A stretch of 53,987 nt of DNA, taken from the NCBI GenBank assembly GCA_009781185.1, contig WQYP01000008.1, forward strand, positions 1 to 53,987, given 5' to 3'. Source of the stretch: Phycisphaerales bacterium (GTDB taxonomy: Bacteria; Planctomycetota; Phycisphaerae; WQYP01). The notes under the pieces are model-generated. The model ran no database searches. It worked only from the letters and a program-made list of their open reading frames with translations, and was not told where the DNA came from. The translations under genes were made by a program, and so were the position numbers. The number at the start of each line of letters is the position of its first letter. The stretch's first letter is position 1. This document shows positions 27,601 to 36,407 of the stretch, one piece after another.

Positions 27601-27925
27601 TGCTTCGCAGGTCAGCGATCATTTTTTTCAGCTCGTCTTGTCCTTCCAATATTTTCTTTTGCCCTGCTAACACTTTTTTTAGCCACTTCAGCACTTTCCT
27701 TTGCCAGTCCAGAGCGAGCGGAATGGATACAAACCACAACACGACCGTCATGACAAGTCCCATGACGGTTGCATCCACGAAATAGGCCGCCACCAAGATC
27801 ACCACGGACGCGAGAATGAGCCACCAAAACGTTTTGGAGAATCTACGTTTTGGCAGCTGCGACTTAGGAATGGGAGGGGGCGTGGCTGCTTGCGTAGTTG
27901 GAGGATCATGAAGATCGGTGCTCAT
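24620..27925 (-). CDS. Membrane-anchored TPR protein fused to the HExxH domain, copy 1
   Basis: 1101 aa; GGGAG about 9 bases before ATG 27925. Two membrane helices about residues 28-75 (WWLILASVVILVAAYFV; GLVMTVVLWFVSIPLAL), a basic/coiled segment, then about seven TPRs of the 42-residue kinesin-light-chain type (LRSHNNLAGALYAQGKHAEA) to about residue 500. At M511 begins NRANFIRFSPFVMKLKS, the same N-terminus as the stand-alone copies, so an old start codon is buried in the fusion. The opening ~30 residues of the HExxH module are partly duplicated. HELIH is at 587-591 and the protein ends WWPSI. Likely cytoplasmic and tethered to the membrane, with the TPRs binding a partner. Confidence 0.78.
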   Translation of the reverse strand: MSTDLHDPPTTQAATPPPIPKSQLPKRRFSKTFWWLILASVVILVAAYFVDATVMGLVMTVVLWFVSIPLALDWQRKVLKWLKKVLAGQKKILEGQDELKKMIADLRSKEQSMAEGTEQNRSPQEIQAEVFAALDKEYGWPEGTFAKKLPALAQKINADSTASPLARAYAAYAEGNFDKAEKLFLEDAPEQKREQKQRVANIIERYENAGWSAEKALRYEDAIRHFKEAAQYTDPKQCPIRWAEIQSALAYALYHAGYYRDAEDISRKVVEQRKECLGAKHSATLNSCDILAVTLNAQGKHTDAEAEFRAVLKLRKEALGARHPDTLTSRSNLANVLNDQGKCTEAETEHRAVLKLREEILGGKHPDTLASRNNLAAALFSQGKYAEAEAEFRTVLNARVEILTAKHPDTLRSHNNLAGALYAQGKHAEAEAAYRAVLKLQKEVLEAKHHDTLTSYYNLAIVLCAQNKDDEAEAECRTVLELLGNDHPYTIKIRELLNHIEVKKNDNADGMNRANFIRFSPFVMKLKSMIAEYCAGGRIMTINTHDLTALRFSPFAMELKSVVAGYYTGDRTAIMATDTHDLVVQHHELIHERICTSTLDGLSLWALLMLKRVRENGVATPGHVAASADELIQKSRFAQEVGATYLGVKSMPPDSHDSILERLPPEYSSYFNEMKNVLDRHVKTSYLQYLVGWNIVTLAFWSPLLTRLVAAEFQTPVTLAEEETPDFRLRSLLGTCARLPVSEWDALMSRLQTTADMFCAEHGCRTWNLQDEEAWVEAGKAVDTTRVELALSVDLRNTFAQLADFPVHPEVDESLYIQLQALLQNFRINLTVHKQIGPSDVHDQLWKADAWNVCNVEIVNSFARQVPPRNDLVLQSDSLRDSPLAAMTLVGCPDFEKRGRTWIFEALFAGKDDTEKRTIIGSTSEEHVVHWLRHRRTHIEEGRPVAPLTLLVAIHNASGYARTTREIIDATFVRKPDGSLFLPDGDLVLWYVDGNLVDWLEEIIRVTRQMEMAVMAISHVVRTDTTSNFKSLDGTVIKMYKLTGIPGHTCRILTRMAQKHLDLYEQSQGVLTFDSSDDTKEFASSVVDRLLPLLYRWWPSI

Positions 27926-28080
27926 TGAAGTTTCTCCCGAAGGCGTGCTGCCCTTTCAGAGAGCATAACGCCTGTGGGGGATATGCTAACCGGTGGCGTT
28001 GCTACCGGCTACGTATGTTGGCGCCCTTTTGTTGACACCCTTTCAGATGTGAGGATTGGCGGGGTAGACCGACCTTCTCA

Positions 28081-28764
28081 TCACACAGATGTCGAGGAGC
28101 TAACAAGGCGGTAGATTTGATCATGAGCGACCTTTGCAACGAGGGGCAACATACTGCTCAATCCCTCAAGGCGAGCCCTGGCATTGAGAGTGATTCGAGC
28201 CAACAGGACCTCCTGCGGCGTGTTCTCTGCGATTAGGCGTAACTCGTTACGCACATGTATTCGCTCGTTTCGTGCAGCTATAAACGTCCACAGTGCGATC
28301 GCTGTGTTAATGCCCGACGTCGTCAAGGTAGGGTAGACCACGTCCCACTTCTGCTTAACCTCTGTTGCCACTTTAGTACCAACCACTTGGGGAACTTGCA
28401 GACTGGCCTTAGAGCTACGCTTAATCGAATATGTTACAGGTGCGCTGACCTCGCCACGCGGAGCCATGTCTCGTATCCTCGCGTTAGGATTTGACGAGAG
28501 ATCGATCCCTAGCGTGCAGCGAGTGAATTGACAGCCTGGCGACGGGTGCAATTCCAGTTGGAGCGGGATATCGGAATACTGAATATCAGGGTCTGCTATC
28601 ACGTCGATTGGCAGCAGGCAAAGCGTGACCCTACAGCCCGAGACAATTCCTCGCGTTCGTTGGTCAACAACAATACGGTCAGTGGGGCCTCGCTCTGCAT
28701 TTTGTTCTGCAACTGCTGTTTCATCAATAGAAAATTCCGAATCAATGAGCATAAAACCGGACAT
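28081..28764 (-). CDS. Beta-rich protein coupled to the TPR-CHAT protease
   Basis: 227 aa from ATG 28764 with GGAGG six bases upstream. The start lies two bases after the stop of the TPR-CHAT gene (TGACTATG), so translation is coupled. Predicted beta sandwich over the first ~120 residues (VSGCRVTLCLLPIDV; GCQFTRCTLGIDLSSNPNAR), then helices including a hydrophobic INTAIALWTFIAA and a C-terminal helical tail. I do not recognise a family. Tight coupling suggests a partner, inhibitor or cleavage target of the protease. Confidence 0.65.
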   Translation of the reverse strand: MSGFMLIDSEFSIDETAVAEQNAERGPTDRIVVDQRTRGIVSGCRVTLCLLPIDVIADPDIQYSDIPLQLELHPSPGCQFTRCTLGIDLSSNPNARIRDMAPRGEVSAPVTYSIKRSSKASLQVPQVVGTKVATEVKQKWDVVYPTLTTSGINTAIALWTFIAARNERIHVRNELRLIAENTPQEVLLARITLNARARLEGLSSMLPLVAKVAHDQIYRLVSSSTSV

Positions 28765-28766
28765 AG

Positions 28767-31700
28767 TCACCTCCAATCACCAAATGTGGTGAACGCAGAC
28801 CAATAGTACGGCGAGCACCATCGCTCATCCGCCATCATGCCTACCGCCGCTGACTGCAGGGCTTGTGAGAGGTCCTGCCTTCGGTGACAGAGGGCATCGT
28901 AGAATCCGTGCATCAAACGATGCGTTGAGGCATCGTAAACCCGCCACTGGCTCGCCACAACAGAGGCACATCCTACCGCCAAAAGGGCGTGAACCACACC
29001 TGTCAGAGGACTCGCACGAGATCGTGGATCGCGTGCCAGTCGGCCCGTATTGCAGCCACTTAGCACGATACAGTTTGGCATGCGCGGGAGGGTAAGCAGG
29101 TCTGCAGTTGTTACCACACCGTCTACGAGGCAGAGACCGCATTTCATGGGATCGTCAGGGTCATAGTGCCCGTGTCCACAGAAGTGAACTAACGTTGCAT
29201 CGGACAACGCCTGCAGAAAAGCGGCTTTGTTAAGACCTGAGCACAAGGGCGTGGTCCCCAGCATTGCCGCGATCTGCCGGGCCTCGTCCTCAGCAGACGC
29301 GATAAAATCCGTTGAACCAAGGACCACCACTGGCCGCGAAAGTCGGTCTTCAACTTTTCGTTCAGCATTCAATGCTCCCGTGAGACTCGGCAACAGACGG
29401 GCCGCAGGCAACAGGGCGATGGCGTTACGCTTGAGCAAGGGACAATCACCAACATTGAGGGCTCCCCACGGCACGGCGTATAGCGCCTTGTCGGGGGAGA
29501 TGAGTATCAGCTCACCCTCGTGTGTATGTGCGGAAATGAGATCCTGAAGGGCACGAAGACAAGCGAGGCTCCGCATGGTGCCGTTCTTGAAGAAATCCCG
29601 GACATCAAAGGGCTCGTCTGTGGCGAGGTGATATGACGCCATCGCCGCCAGTTCCTGTGTATCAAATGTCTGCTCCGCAACTACAGGCGCAGACCCATCG
29701 CTTCGGACTATATACGTAGACACACGACGATGCTCAAGGAAGAAGTCAAAAAGAACGGCTTTTGTCCCTCGGGTTCCCAGTTCATCGAGCGTAGCTTTCG
29801 TCGCAGCAAGATGTCCACGCACGCTGTAGGCCTGATTATGCTCGTTTCCCGACATAGCAATTTCGGGGGCCTTGCCCGCCTGCAGCCAGTCATAGGCTCG
29901 CTGTTGCCACCCCGCATGTTTAGCGATTAGGTAATGCTTGACCGCAAAATCTACAATATCAGATCGCCAGCCAGCCATCGCTACATCTATGAGGAAGCGT
30001 CGATGTGTATCCCTACTTGTTCCTGTGCTCGGTTCACCCTGCCATGGTCCTCCAGCGAGTCCATGAATCAGCTGATTAAGCATCTCCTCCAAGCGTTGAT
30101 CGACCTTCTCCCAGCAACTATCTCTGGTAGAGGAAGTTGATCGCTCACCTCGTGAGTACCAGCCTTGGGCGGACACGTACCGGAGGCGAAAGGCGTGTTC
30201 CGCGAGCCCATGTGCGTCCGCTAACCGCAGAGCTTCAACCAAGTGCCTTTCTGAACAATCGAGTTCGTGCAGATTGTGATGCTTCTGCCAATGGCGATGG
30301 TAAAGTAGTCCTAACTTGCTTTCTAAGATTAGACGCTGAAGTGGGGTGGCGTTGGTGGGGAGGATTGTGATTGCTTGCTCAAATGCGTCGATTGCACCAG
30401 TTTCATCGTCGTCTACGAGGAGACACTGTCCAACCGCCTCCAGTTGATGCACTTGGAGTGCATTGGGAACTCCAAGCTTCGCAATAATAGCATCAGCCCT
30501 GCGCATGGCCATCTCTGATCGCCGCCGCCATCGACGCTTCTGATCAGCGTTGGAGACGTTTCGTGATGTCGTGACAGCGGTTAAGGCGTAGGCCTGTATC
30601 TTTTGAACTCGCGATTCAGCCAACCCAAGCGCACGATCAAATCTTGCACCTTGACGCCATGTCTTCATCGCGACATCGATGCCATCGCAATCTTCCTGGT
30701 ATGTGGCAAGGAGCGTATATGCGTCAGATCGCAAGTTGTCATCGGCGTCCAGAAGTGCTAGTGCTTTATGCAATGTTTTACATGCTTCTGTAAATAATTT
30801 TGCTTGTCCCCAGTTTTGTGCAGAACTTATCAGGCCCGCCGCACGGAGACGTCGTGAGCAAGGAAGTGTGTAAATTTGCTCTTCGATCGGTATCGCATCA
30901 GCCGGACGGCCAGAGAAGGAGAGGATGCGATGGATACCGAGCAAAGCCACATATTTACCTGCGGGGTTGACCATTTCCTCCGTCAAGGCGAGGGTATGCT
31001 CATATTCGTCCCTTGCAACTTGCAGGTTGCCACATTCCACTAGGTGCTGCGCCATTTCCAACCTAATCTGCAGCATTTTAGCGGCGTCGTGCCGTTGCTC
31101 AAAACCCCTGAGAGCGGCACGGTATTCATCTATCGCGAAGATGGTTCGTTGAGCCAGCTCGTTTGCACATGCTAATGACGAGTTTGCACGGCCCAAGATG
31201 GCTCCCGCTGCCTCCAATTCCTTTCCCGCGAGGGAGAAGCATTCACGAACATCAGCTTCATTGACAATAGTACGCGAACGCAGCTTGGCTTTGGAAAGGA
31301 TTGTCTTACGGGCAATCCGTTCTTCGCCAAGGATACCCTGCAGTCGCAAGAGGTCCTCGATCACCCGGTTTGCGAGTTCCTCGTTGGGAACAGGATAGTG
31401 ATGGACCGCAAAGTATAGCAGATCGCAAAGAATCAGAAGCTCATCCTGTGGACCGCTGTTGAGGTGAGCCTCCTCATGTAAGCGAATGAGGTCGGCAACC
31501 AGGCGATCCACGTGATCATCGGCCCCACAAGGGTCGATGGCGCGAGCTTGCACCATGAACCGCTGAGCCAAGACTAAGACACTTCTGTCAACAACTCCCG
31601 CTGGATGCTGGAGCACCGTTTGACACTCGGTCATACACGGCTCTCGCTCAGCGCGTTGTGAGGTGCGAGTTCGGGCGATCCATAATGTAGCTTCAAGCGA

Positions 31701-31877
31701 CTCCTCACCATGAAGGCTTATGACTTTTTCGAAGTACGTAAGTGCTCGACCATACCACCCCTGATGGAAACATGCGATGCCAGCAAACAGCGGGAATCTT
31801 TCATCACACTCGAGGACACATGCATAGTCCTGCCGCTCAATCAACTCAATCATGTTGTGGCGATCAACGATGGACAT
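28767..31877 (-). CDS. TPR-CHAT caspase-like protease
   Basis: 1036 aa from ATG 31877 (GGAG about 8 bases upstream); longer frames to 31967 would overlap the upstream gene. Residues 1 to ~700 are helical TPR-like repeats. The C-terminal CHAT domain shows the catalytic pair H902 in HFCGHGHYD and C942 in VLSGCNTG, then the family's GVVHALLAVGCASVVASQWR and FYDALCHRRQDLSQALQSA. CHAT domains are cysteine proteases of the caspase/separase clan; TPR-CHAT proteins act as controlled proteases in CRISPR type III-E. No CRISPR is seen here. It lies 43 bases downstream of the CHAT-STAND gene and just upstream of the beta-rich gene. Confidence 0.88.
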   Translation of the reverse strand: MSIVDRHNMIELIERQDYACVLECDERFPLFAGIACFHQGWYGRALTYFEKVISLHGEESLEATLWIARTRTSQRAEREPCMTECQTVLQHPAGVVDRSVLVLAQRFMVQARAIDPCGADDHVDRLVADLIRLHEEAHLNSGPQDELLILCDLLYFAVHHYPVPNEELANRVIEDLLRLQGILGEERIARKTILSKAKLRSRTIVNEADVRECFSLAGKELEAAGAILGRANSSLACANELAQRTIFAIDEYRAALRGFEQRHDAAKMLQIRLEMAQHLVECGNLQVARDEYEHTLALTEEMVNPAGKYVALLGIHRILSFSGRPADAIPIEEQIYTLPCSRRLRAAGLISSAQNWGQAKLFTEACKTLHKALALLDADDNLRSDAYTLLATYQEDCDGIDVAMKTWRQGARFDRALGLAESRVQKIQAYALTAVTTSRNVSNADQKRRWRRRSEMAMRRADAIIAKLGVPNALQVHQLEAVGQCLLVDDDETGAIDAFEQAITILPTNATPLQRLILESKLGLLYHRHWQKHHNLHELDCSERHLVEALRLADAHGLAEHAFRLRYVSAQGWYSRGERSTSSTRDSCWEKVDQRLEEMLNQLIHGLAGGPWQGEPSTGTSRDTHRRFLIDVAMAGWRSDIVDFAVKHYLIAKHAGWQQRAYDWLQAGKAPEIAMSGNEHNQAYSVRGHLAATKATLDELGTRGTKAVLFDFFLEHRRVSTYIVRSDGSAPVVAEQTFDTQELAAMASYHLATDEPFDVRDFFKNGTMRSLACLRALQDLISAHTHEGELILISPDKALYAVPWGALNVGDCPLLKRNAIALLPAARLLPSLTGALNAERKVEDRLSRPVVVLGSTDFIASAEDEARQIAAMLGTTPLCSGLNKAAFLQALSDATLVHFCGHGHYDPDDPMKCGLCLVDGVVTTADLLTLPRMPNCIVLSGCNTGRLARDPRSRASPLTGVVHALLAVGCASVVASQWRVYDASTHRLMHGFYDALCHRRQDLSQALQSAAVGMMADERWCSPYYWSAFTTFGDWR

Positions 31878-31920
31878 AGACAACTCCGATTCCGGGCAAC
31901 TGTTCGCCGCCTCAAGCGAC

Positions 31921-34900
31921 TCACTGCGATGGCGTAAAATTTTGCAAATACTTTTTCGGATTCTCACGAATAGTTGCCGCTTCTTCAGCCCGATCTAGCC
32001 GGTTAAGTAAAACGATGATTTGCGACAGTACTGCGGAAATTGAGCGAGTATCCTTCAGATGAAGGAACAACGGTATAGCTTGCTTCTGGTAAATTTCCAA
32101 AGCTTCCTCCATTTTCTCTTGTTTAGCCAATACGATGGCAATTCGATACCATAAATTTGCGCAAATCTGAACATTCTGCAACTGCTGCATCTCAGAAAGC
32201 GATTCCTTGTACATCCGCAAGGCCTCGTTCAACTCCCCACGCTTCTGCTGAATATCAGCGATCTGCCCCATCGTTAACGCACACGAATAGATATCACCTA
32301 TGCTCTTAAATATCGGCAATTGTTCCTCAAGAATCCGTAGCGCTTCGTCCAATTTTCCACGACTCTGGTAACTATCGGCGATCTTGCCCATTGTAATCGC
32401 ACACGAACGGACATCATTCAAACTTTTGTACACCGGCAATTCTTCATTCTGCCAAATCCGCATCGCCTCGTCTAATTTCCCGCGACTTTGGTAAATGTCG
32501 GCAATCATGCCCATCGTAACTGCTCGCGAACGGACATCGCCCAACTCCTTAAACACCGGTAATTGTTCCTCCAGAATTCGCATCGCTTCGTCTAACTTCT
32601 CGCAACTTTGGTAAATGTCAGCGATCTTGCACATCGTTAACGCACGTTCGCGGATATCGCCTAAGCTTTCGTACACCAGCAATTGTTCTTCCAAAATCTG
32701 CTGTGCCTTGTCCAGCTCTCCACAATTCAGGTAAATATCGGCGATCTTCCCCATCGTTACCGCACGCGAACGGACATCGTCCAAACTCTCAAACACCGGT
32801 AATTGTTCCTCCAGAATCCGCATTGCTTCGTTCAACTTCCCACGACTCTGGTAAATGTTGGCGATCTTGCCCATCATAACCGCACGTTCACGGACATCGT
32901 TCAAGCTCTCGAACACCGGCAATTGTTCCTCCAGAATTTGCATCGCTTCGTTCAACTTTCCGCGACTCTGGTAAATGTCGGCGATCTTTCCCATCGTAAC
33001 CGCACACGCGTGGATATCGCCTAAGCGTTTGTACATCGGCAATTCTTCCTCTTGCCGAATCCGCATCGCTTTGTCCAGTTCTCCGCGACTCTGGTAAATA
33101 TCGGCGATCTTGCCAATCATTACCGTATGCGAATGAACATCGCCCAACTTCTCAAGCACCGATAATTGTTCCTCCAGAATTTTCAGTGCCTTACCCACCT
33201 CCCCGCGACTCTGATAAATGTCGGCGATCTTACTCATCGCAACTGCACGCTCACGGATGTCGCGCAAACTCTCGTACACCGGCAATTCTTCCTCTTGCCG
33301 AATCCGCAGCGCTTTGTTTAGTTCTCCGCGACTCTGGTAAATATCAGCGATCTTGCCCATCGTTACCGCATATTCACGGACATCGCTCAAGCTCTTGTAC
33401 ACTGGCAATTCTTCCTTTTGCCGAATCCGCAGTGCCTCATCAAGTTTGCCACGAGCCTGCAAAATATCCGCCATACATCCCCATGCAATTGCTTGTCCCC
33501 GTTCTTCGCTTCTTCGGCCAAAGCCATCCGCCGACGCACGGAAGGCCTCTATCGCCTGTGCCAGTTCTCCTAATCGCTGGGCGCAACGACCGTGCGTCAG
33601 CCATAACCCCGGATTCGCCTCCACACCTATTTTCGATAAACGGTTAAGAGCTGGCTGCGTGAATCGATAATAGGCTTGTGACGCGTTATGCTGGTGTTCA
33701 AATAGGAATTGCGCGGCATCTTCGACGCTATCGTTCAATAAGGCCGCATCTACTTGGTGGCCAGCGATCAGCGCTAGACGTGCCACTTCTACCGCCCGTT
33801 CGTTCCTAGAAAAGCCGCTTACTGGATGACGCCAGTATTCGCCCAACTTGGCAACCGCTTCACTGGCCAGCGACGCCGCCTTGTCGTCGGTGGGACGTTC
33901 TGCCAACGGACAGGCCAGCGGATTGGCCGAGACGACCAATGTTCGTTTGCCCGAGGGCATCTCCTGATCTCCCCATTCGTCGAACAAACCTAAGTCTCTC
34001 AAGCGTCGAACCGCCGCCTTCGGTTCCTTCACTCCCGCCACCCGCCCCATTGCCTCCATCACTGGCGAAGGTACCAGGAATCCCGGTGTAATTACTCGCG
34101 CCGCTGATAACAGTACTGACTCTTTCTCGGATAATGCTTCTCTATATTTGTCAAACGCCAATCGCAGGAGTTGTTCCACGGCAGCGTTTTCTGCAACGTC
34201 GCCATTCGCCACCACGACCAGTCTCCCCTGCTCCAGATAATACTCAATCGCCTCAATAGCCATGCGAGCAGCCTCAACTTCTCCTGTTACGAGAGGATGC
34301 GTTAGTGTGTTCTGAACTCCCGGATTTCCCTTCGCCGCAATGATCGCACGATTCAACAATCGCCTTAAAACTTTGTCATCTGTGATCTTCCGCCCAAATA
34401 TGCGTTCCTTAGTTTGCCACTGCTTGCCTCTCTCCAACTCATTCATTGGTCCCAGCGGAACCACTGCTACCGTCTGTGCCAAGTCACATTCATGCTCGTC
34501 AAGCAAAGTAAAAAGGAAACGGCTGGTCAGCAGCAATCGCGAGTTTCCCACCACTGCCGAAGAAAATGCCTGTAACACTGCCGACAGTATTACACGGTAT
34601 TCCTGGCACACAACAATGGGCGTGTTGGGCTGGGGTTCTTCCAGAATCTGCTCCAGATCATCAATGATCAATAAGATAGGATATTTGCGGAATGGATTGT
34701 CCAGCAAATCCTTTATTGCTGCCTTCAACATCGACGGATTGGTACTCACCATTTCCTGCCATCGGGCGGCATAGATCATCCGATCCTCGGCAGGTATCGC
34801 GTCCAATAGCCGATCGAAGATAGCGGCAGCGTCGTTTTTACCCCAAACCACTACCGGTGTATGGGTGCCGCGCATTCGGTCGGAGATTCGATAGGCAACG

Positions 34901-36225
34901 CTCGATTTTCCGTGACAGCCCATCCCGTGGATCAACACAGCAGGCTTGTTGTCCCGGATAAAATGTTGCAACACTTTCTGTAGCGTATGGCGGCGGCCGA
35001 CAAATTCATGGTGCGGAGCGACCGGCACCTTCATCCGCTTGGGATCGAGGAATTCCTTGACCGTCGACACTGGCGGATGGGTTTCCTTGTCGGTCGCCAC
35101 CAATTTTCCACCGCCGGTCGTCCCCAAGTACAGACGTGGCAGGTGCCAATGTCGACCGATCTTCTCGTTGGCTTGATTATGCTGTGTGTTGCTCAGACGG
35201 AGTTTCCGTAGCTTTCGTTGTGCGGCCATCGCCGCATCAATGACGGAATTGTACTCGGCCAGAGCCTCATAGAAGGTTTCGGCGTAGGCTATCGCATCTG
35301 TGTCGCCCACTGAACCGTCCCAACCCAGCACATTGGGAACACCGGCTTGGATGATCGCGCTGACGAAAGATTCCAACGCGCGTTCGGCAGTGCGGCAGGC
35401 TGAGAGGAAAAACAACGGCGGTCGATGCTTAGCTTTATCAATGCTGCTGACGAAATGTTTGATATCGACAGGATCACGACCTCCAAATTTGTCTTCCAAC
35501 GCTAACCAGGGACCGGCCTTGAAATCGATGGCACCGTGACAGGAAAGGTGCAACGCCTGGAATGGCCCTTCGGTCGACAGACGCTGGAGCAATGGAGTCA
35601 ACTCACCGCTTTCCTCTACGAACAGCGATAATCCCTTGACTTGGGCGGCTTCCAAAATGGCAGCTTCTTCGGCTTCGTAATCCAATGGCATCTTGCCTTC
35701 GGGGGCGGCAGCCATGAAAGCAAGATAGAAATCTTTGTGCGTGGGGACATAGGGTTTTCCCTCTTCGCCGATACGACGCACCACGCTGAAGGGCTTGTCG
35801 TCGTTGTCAATGAGATGTCCTTCGCCATCGACAGCGAGGAGTTCCCAAGGAGTGGACAACAGGGCTTCTTCAGGAGTGGGCAGTAAAGCTTCTTCATCAG
35901 AGATGTTGGCGGTGGGGTCGAAGCCGATGCGCACTTCGTCGATGCGTACTTCAAGGATGCGGGGACCTGGCTGGTCGATCCAGTTCTTGGCCCAACCGTT
36001 TTTCTGGTTCAAGCCGTTGAAGAGGCTGCGACCGATGTCGAGGAGGGCTGCGTCGTCAGTGCGTTTGCGGGCGTCAGCGTAGCGCTCCGTATTTTTGTGC
36101 ATCCACGGGAGCACACCATCCACGCCACGTAGAGGAAGCTGGCATTTGCTTCCCGGTAGTGACGAGCCGTTCTGAGACACGTAGCACAACAAACCATTGA
36201 TGCCGAGTTCAAGGATTGCCTTCAT
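31921..36225 (-). CDS. CHAT-STAND ATPase-TPR protein (NLR-like)
   Basis: 1434 aa; AGGAGG about 7 bases before ATG 36225. The N-terminal CHAT domain spans about 1-370 with H230 in HLSCHGA and C277 in FFLSACRT. A STAND/NACHT-like ATPase follows with Walker A GMGCHGKS at 434-441 and Walker B LLIIDDLEQ around 519-526. A helical and winged-helix-like region comes next. From about 880 onward there are at least twelve TPRs, ten of them close copies of TMGKIADIYQSRGKLDEAMR followed by ILEEQLPVF or IRQEEELPVY. This is the plan of a signal-sensing NLR whose effector is a caspase-like protease. The target and trigger are unknown. First gene of the minus-strand array. Confidence 0.9.
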   Translation of the reverse strand: MKAILELGINGLLCYVSQNGSSLPGSKCQLPLRGVDGVLPWMHKNTERYADARKRTDDAALLDIGRSLFNGLNQKNGWAKNWIDQPGPRILEVRIDEVRIGFDPTANISDEEALLPTPEEALLSTPWELLAVDGEGHLIDNDDKPFSVVRRIGEEGKPYVPTHKDFYLAFMAAAPEGKMPLDYEAEEAAILEAAQVKGLSLFVEESGELTPLLQRLSTEGPFQALHLSCHGAIDFKAGPWLALEDKFGGRDPVDIKHFVSSIDKAKHRPPLFFLSACRTAERALESFVSAIIQAGVPNVLGWDGSVGDTDAIAYAETFYEALAEYNSVIDAAMAAQRKLRKLRLSNTQHNQANEKIGRHWHLPRLYLGTTGGGKLVATDKETHPPVSTVKEFLDPKRMKVPVAPHHEFVGRRHTLQKVLQHFIRDNKPAVLIHGMGCHGKSSVAYRISDRMRGTHTPVVVWGKNDAAAIFDRLLDAIPAEDRMIYAARWQEMVSTNPSMLKAAIKDLLDNPFRKYPILLIIDDLEQILEEPQPNTPIVVCQEYRVILSAVLQAFSSAVVGNSRLLLTSRFLFTLLDEHECDLAQTVAVVPLGPMNELERGKQWQTKERIFGRKITDDKVLRRLLNRAIIAAKGNPGVQNTLTHPLVTGEVEAARMAIEAIEYYLEQGRLVVVANGDVAENAAVEQLLRLAFDKYREALSEKESVLLSAARVITPGFLVPSPVMEAMGRVAGVKEPKAAVRRLRDLGLFDEWGDQEMPSGKRTLVVSANPLACPLAERPTDDKAASLASEAVAKLGEYWRHPVSGFSRNERAVEVARLALIAGHQVDAALLNDSVEDAAQFLFEHQHNASQAYYRFTQPALNRLSKIGVEANPGLWLTHGRCAQRLGELAQAIEAFRASADGFGRRSEERGQAIAWGCMADILQARGKLDEALRIRQKEELPVYKSLSDVREYAVTMGKIADIYQSRGELNKALRIRQEEELPVYESLRDIRERAVAMSKIADIYQSRGEVGKALKILEEQLSVLEKLGDVHSHTVMIGKIADIYQSRGELDKAMRIRQEEELPMYKRLGDIHACAVTMGKIADIYQSRGKLNEAMQILEEQLPVFESLNDVRERAVMMGKIANIYQSRGKLNEAMRILEEQLPVFESLDDVRSRAVTMGKIADIYLNCGELDKAQQILEEQLLVYESLGDIRERALTMCKIADIYQSCEKLDEAMRILEEQLPVFKELGDVRSRAVTMGMIADIYQSRGKLDEAMRIWQNEELPVYKSLNDVRSCAITMGKIADSYQSRGKLDEALRILEEQLPIFKSIGDIYSCALTMGQIADIQQKRGELNEALRMYKESLSEMQQLQNVQICANLWYRIAIVLAKQEKMEEALEIYQKQAIPLFLHLKDTRSISAVLSQIIVLLNRLDRAEEAATIRENPKKYLQNFTPSQ

Positions 36226-36407
36226 GGCTGGCCTCCTGTGTCGTCACGGATGAATGCCCAGTAATAGACGTCCATGATATTCCGCACGCCTACATCGTCA
36301 AACGATCTGACGTAAATACTCTACAAGAGGCACCCTGTATCCATTCTGAATTGACGAGCCAGTTACGGTTGGTACACTTTTTCTGTTTGTTATTGGTTGG
36401 AGAAATC
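36226..36407. promoter_or_regulatory. Divergent promoter region
   Basis: 182 bases between the start of the CHAT-STAND gene (minus) and the small winged-helix gene (plus). No gene. It should hold the promoters for both directions; I do not see one clear match. Confidence 0.4.

Noticed and set aside
20890..27925. Calling the HExxH proteins proven zinc proteases
   Set aside because: Ser follows HE in two copies, Glu follows the second His, and no third ligand is evident, so the strict signature fails.
31921..33480. CRISPR-like array suggested by regular ~120-base repeats
   Set aside because: The period is 120-123 bases and in frame; it is the TPR coding repeat. No CRISPR array or cas gene is visible in the window.
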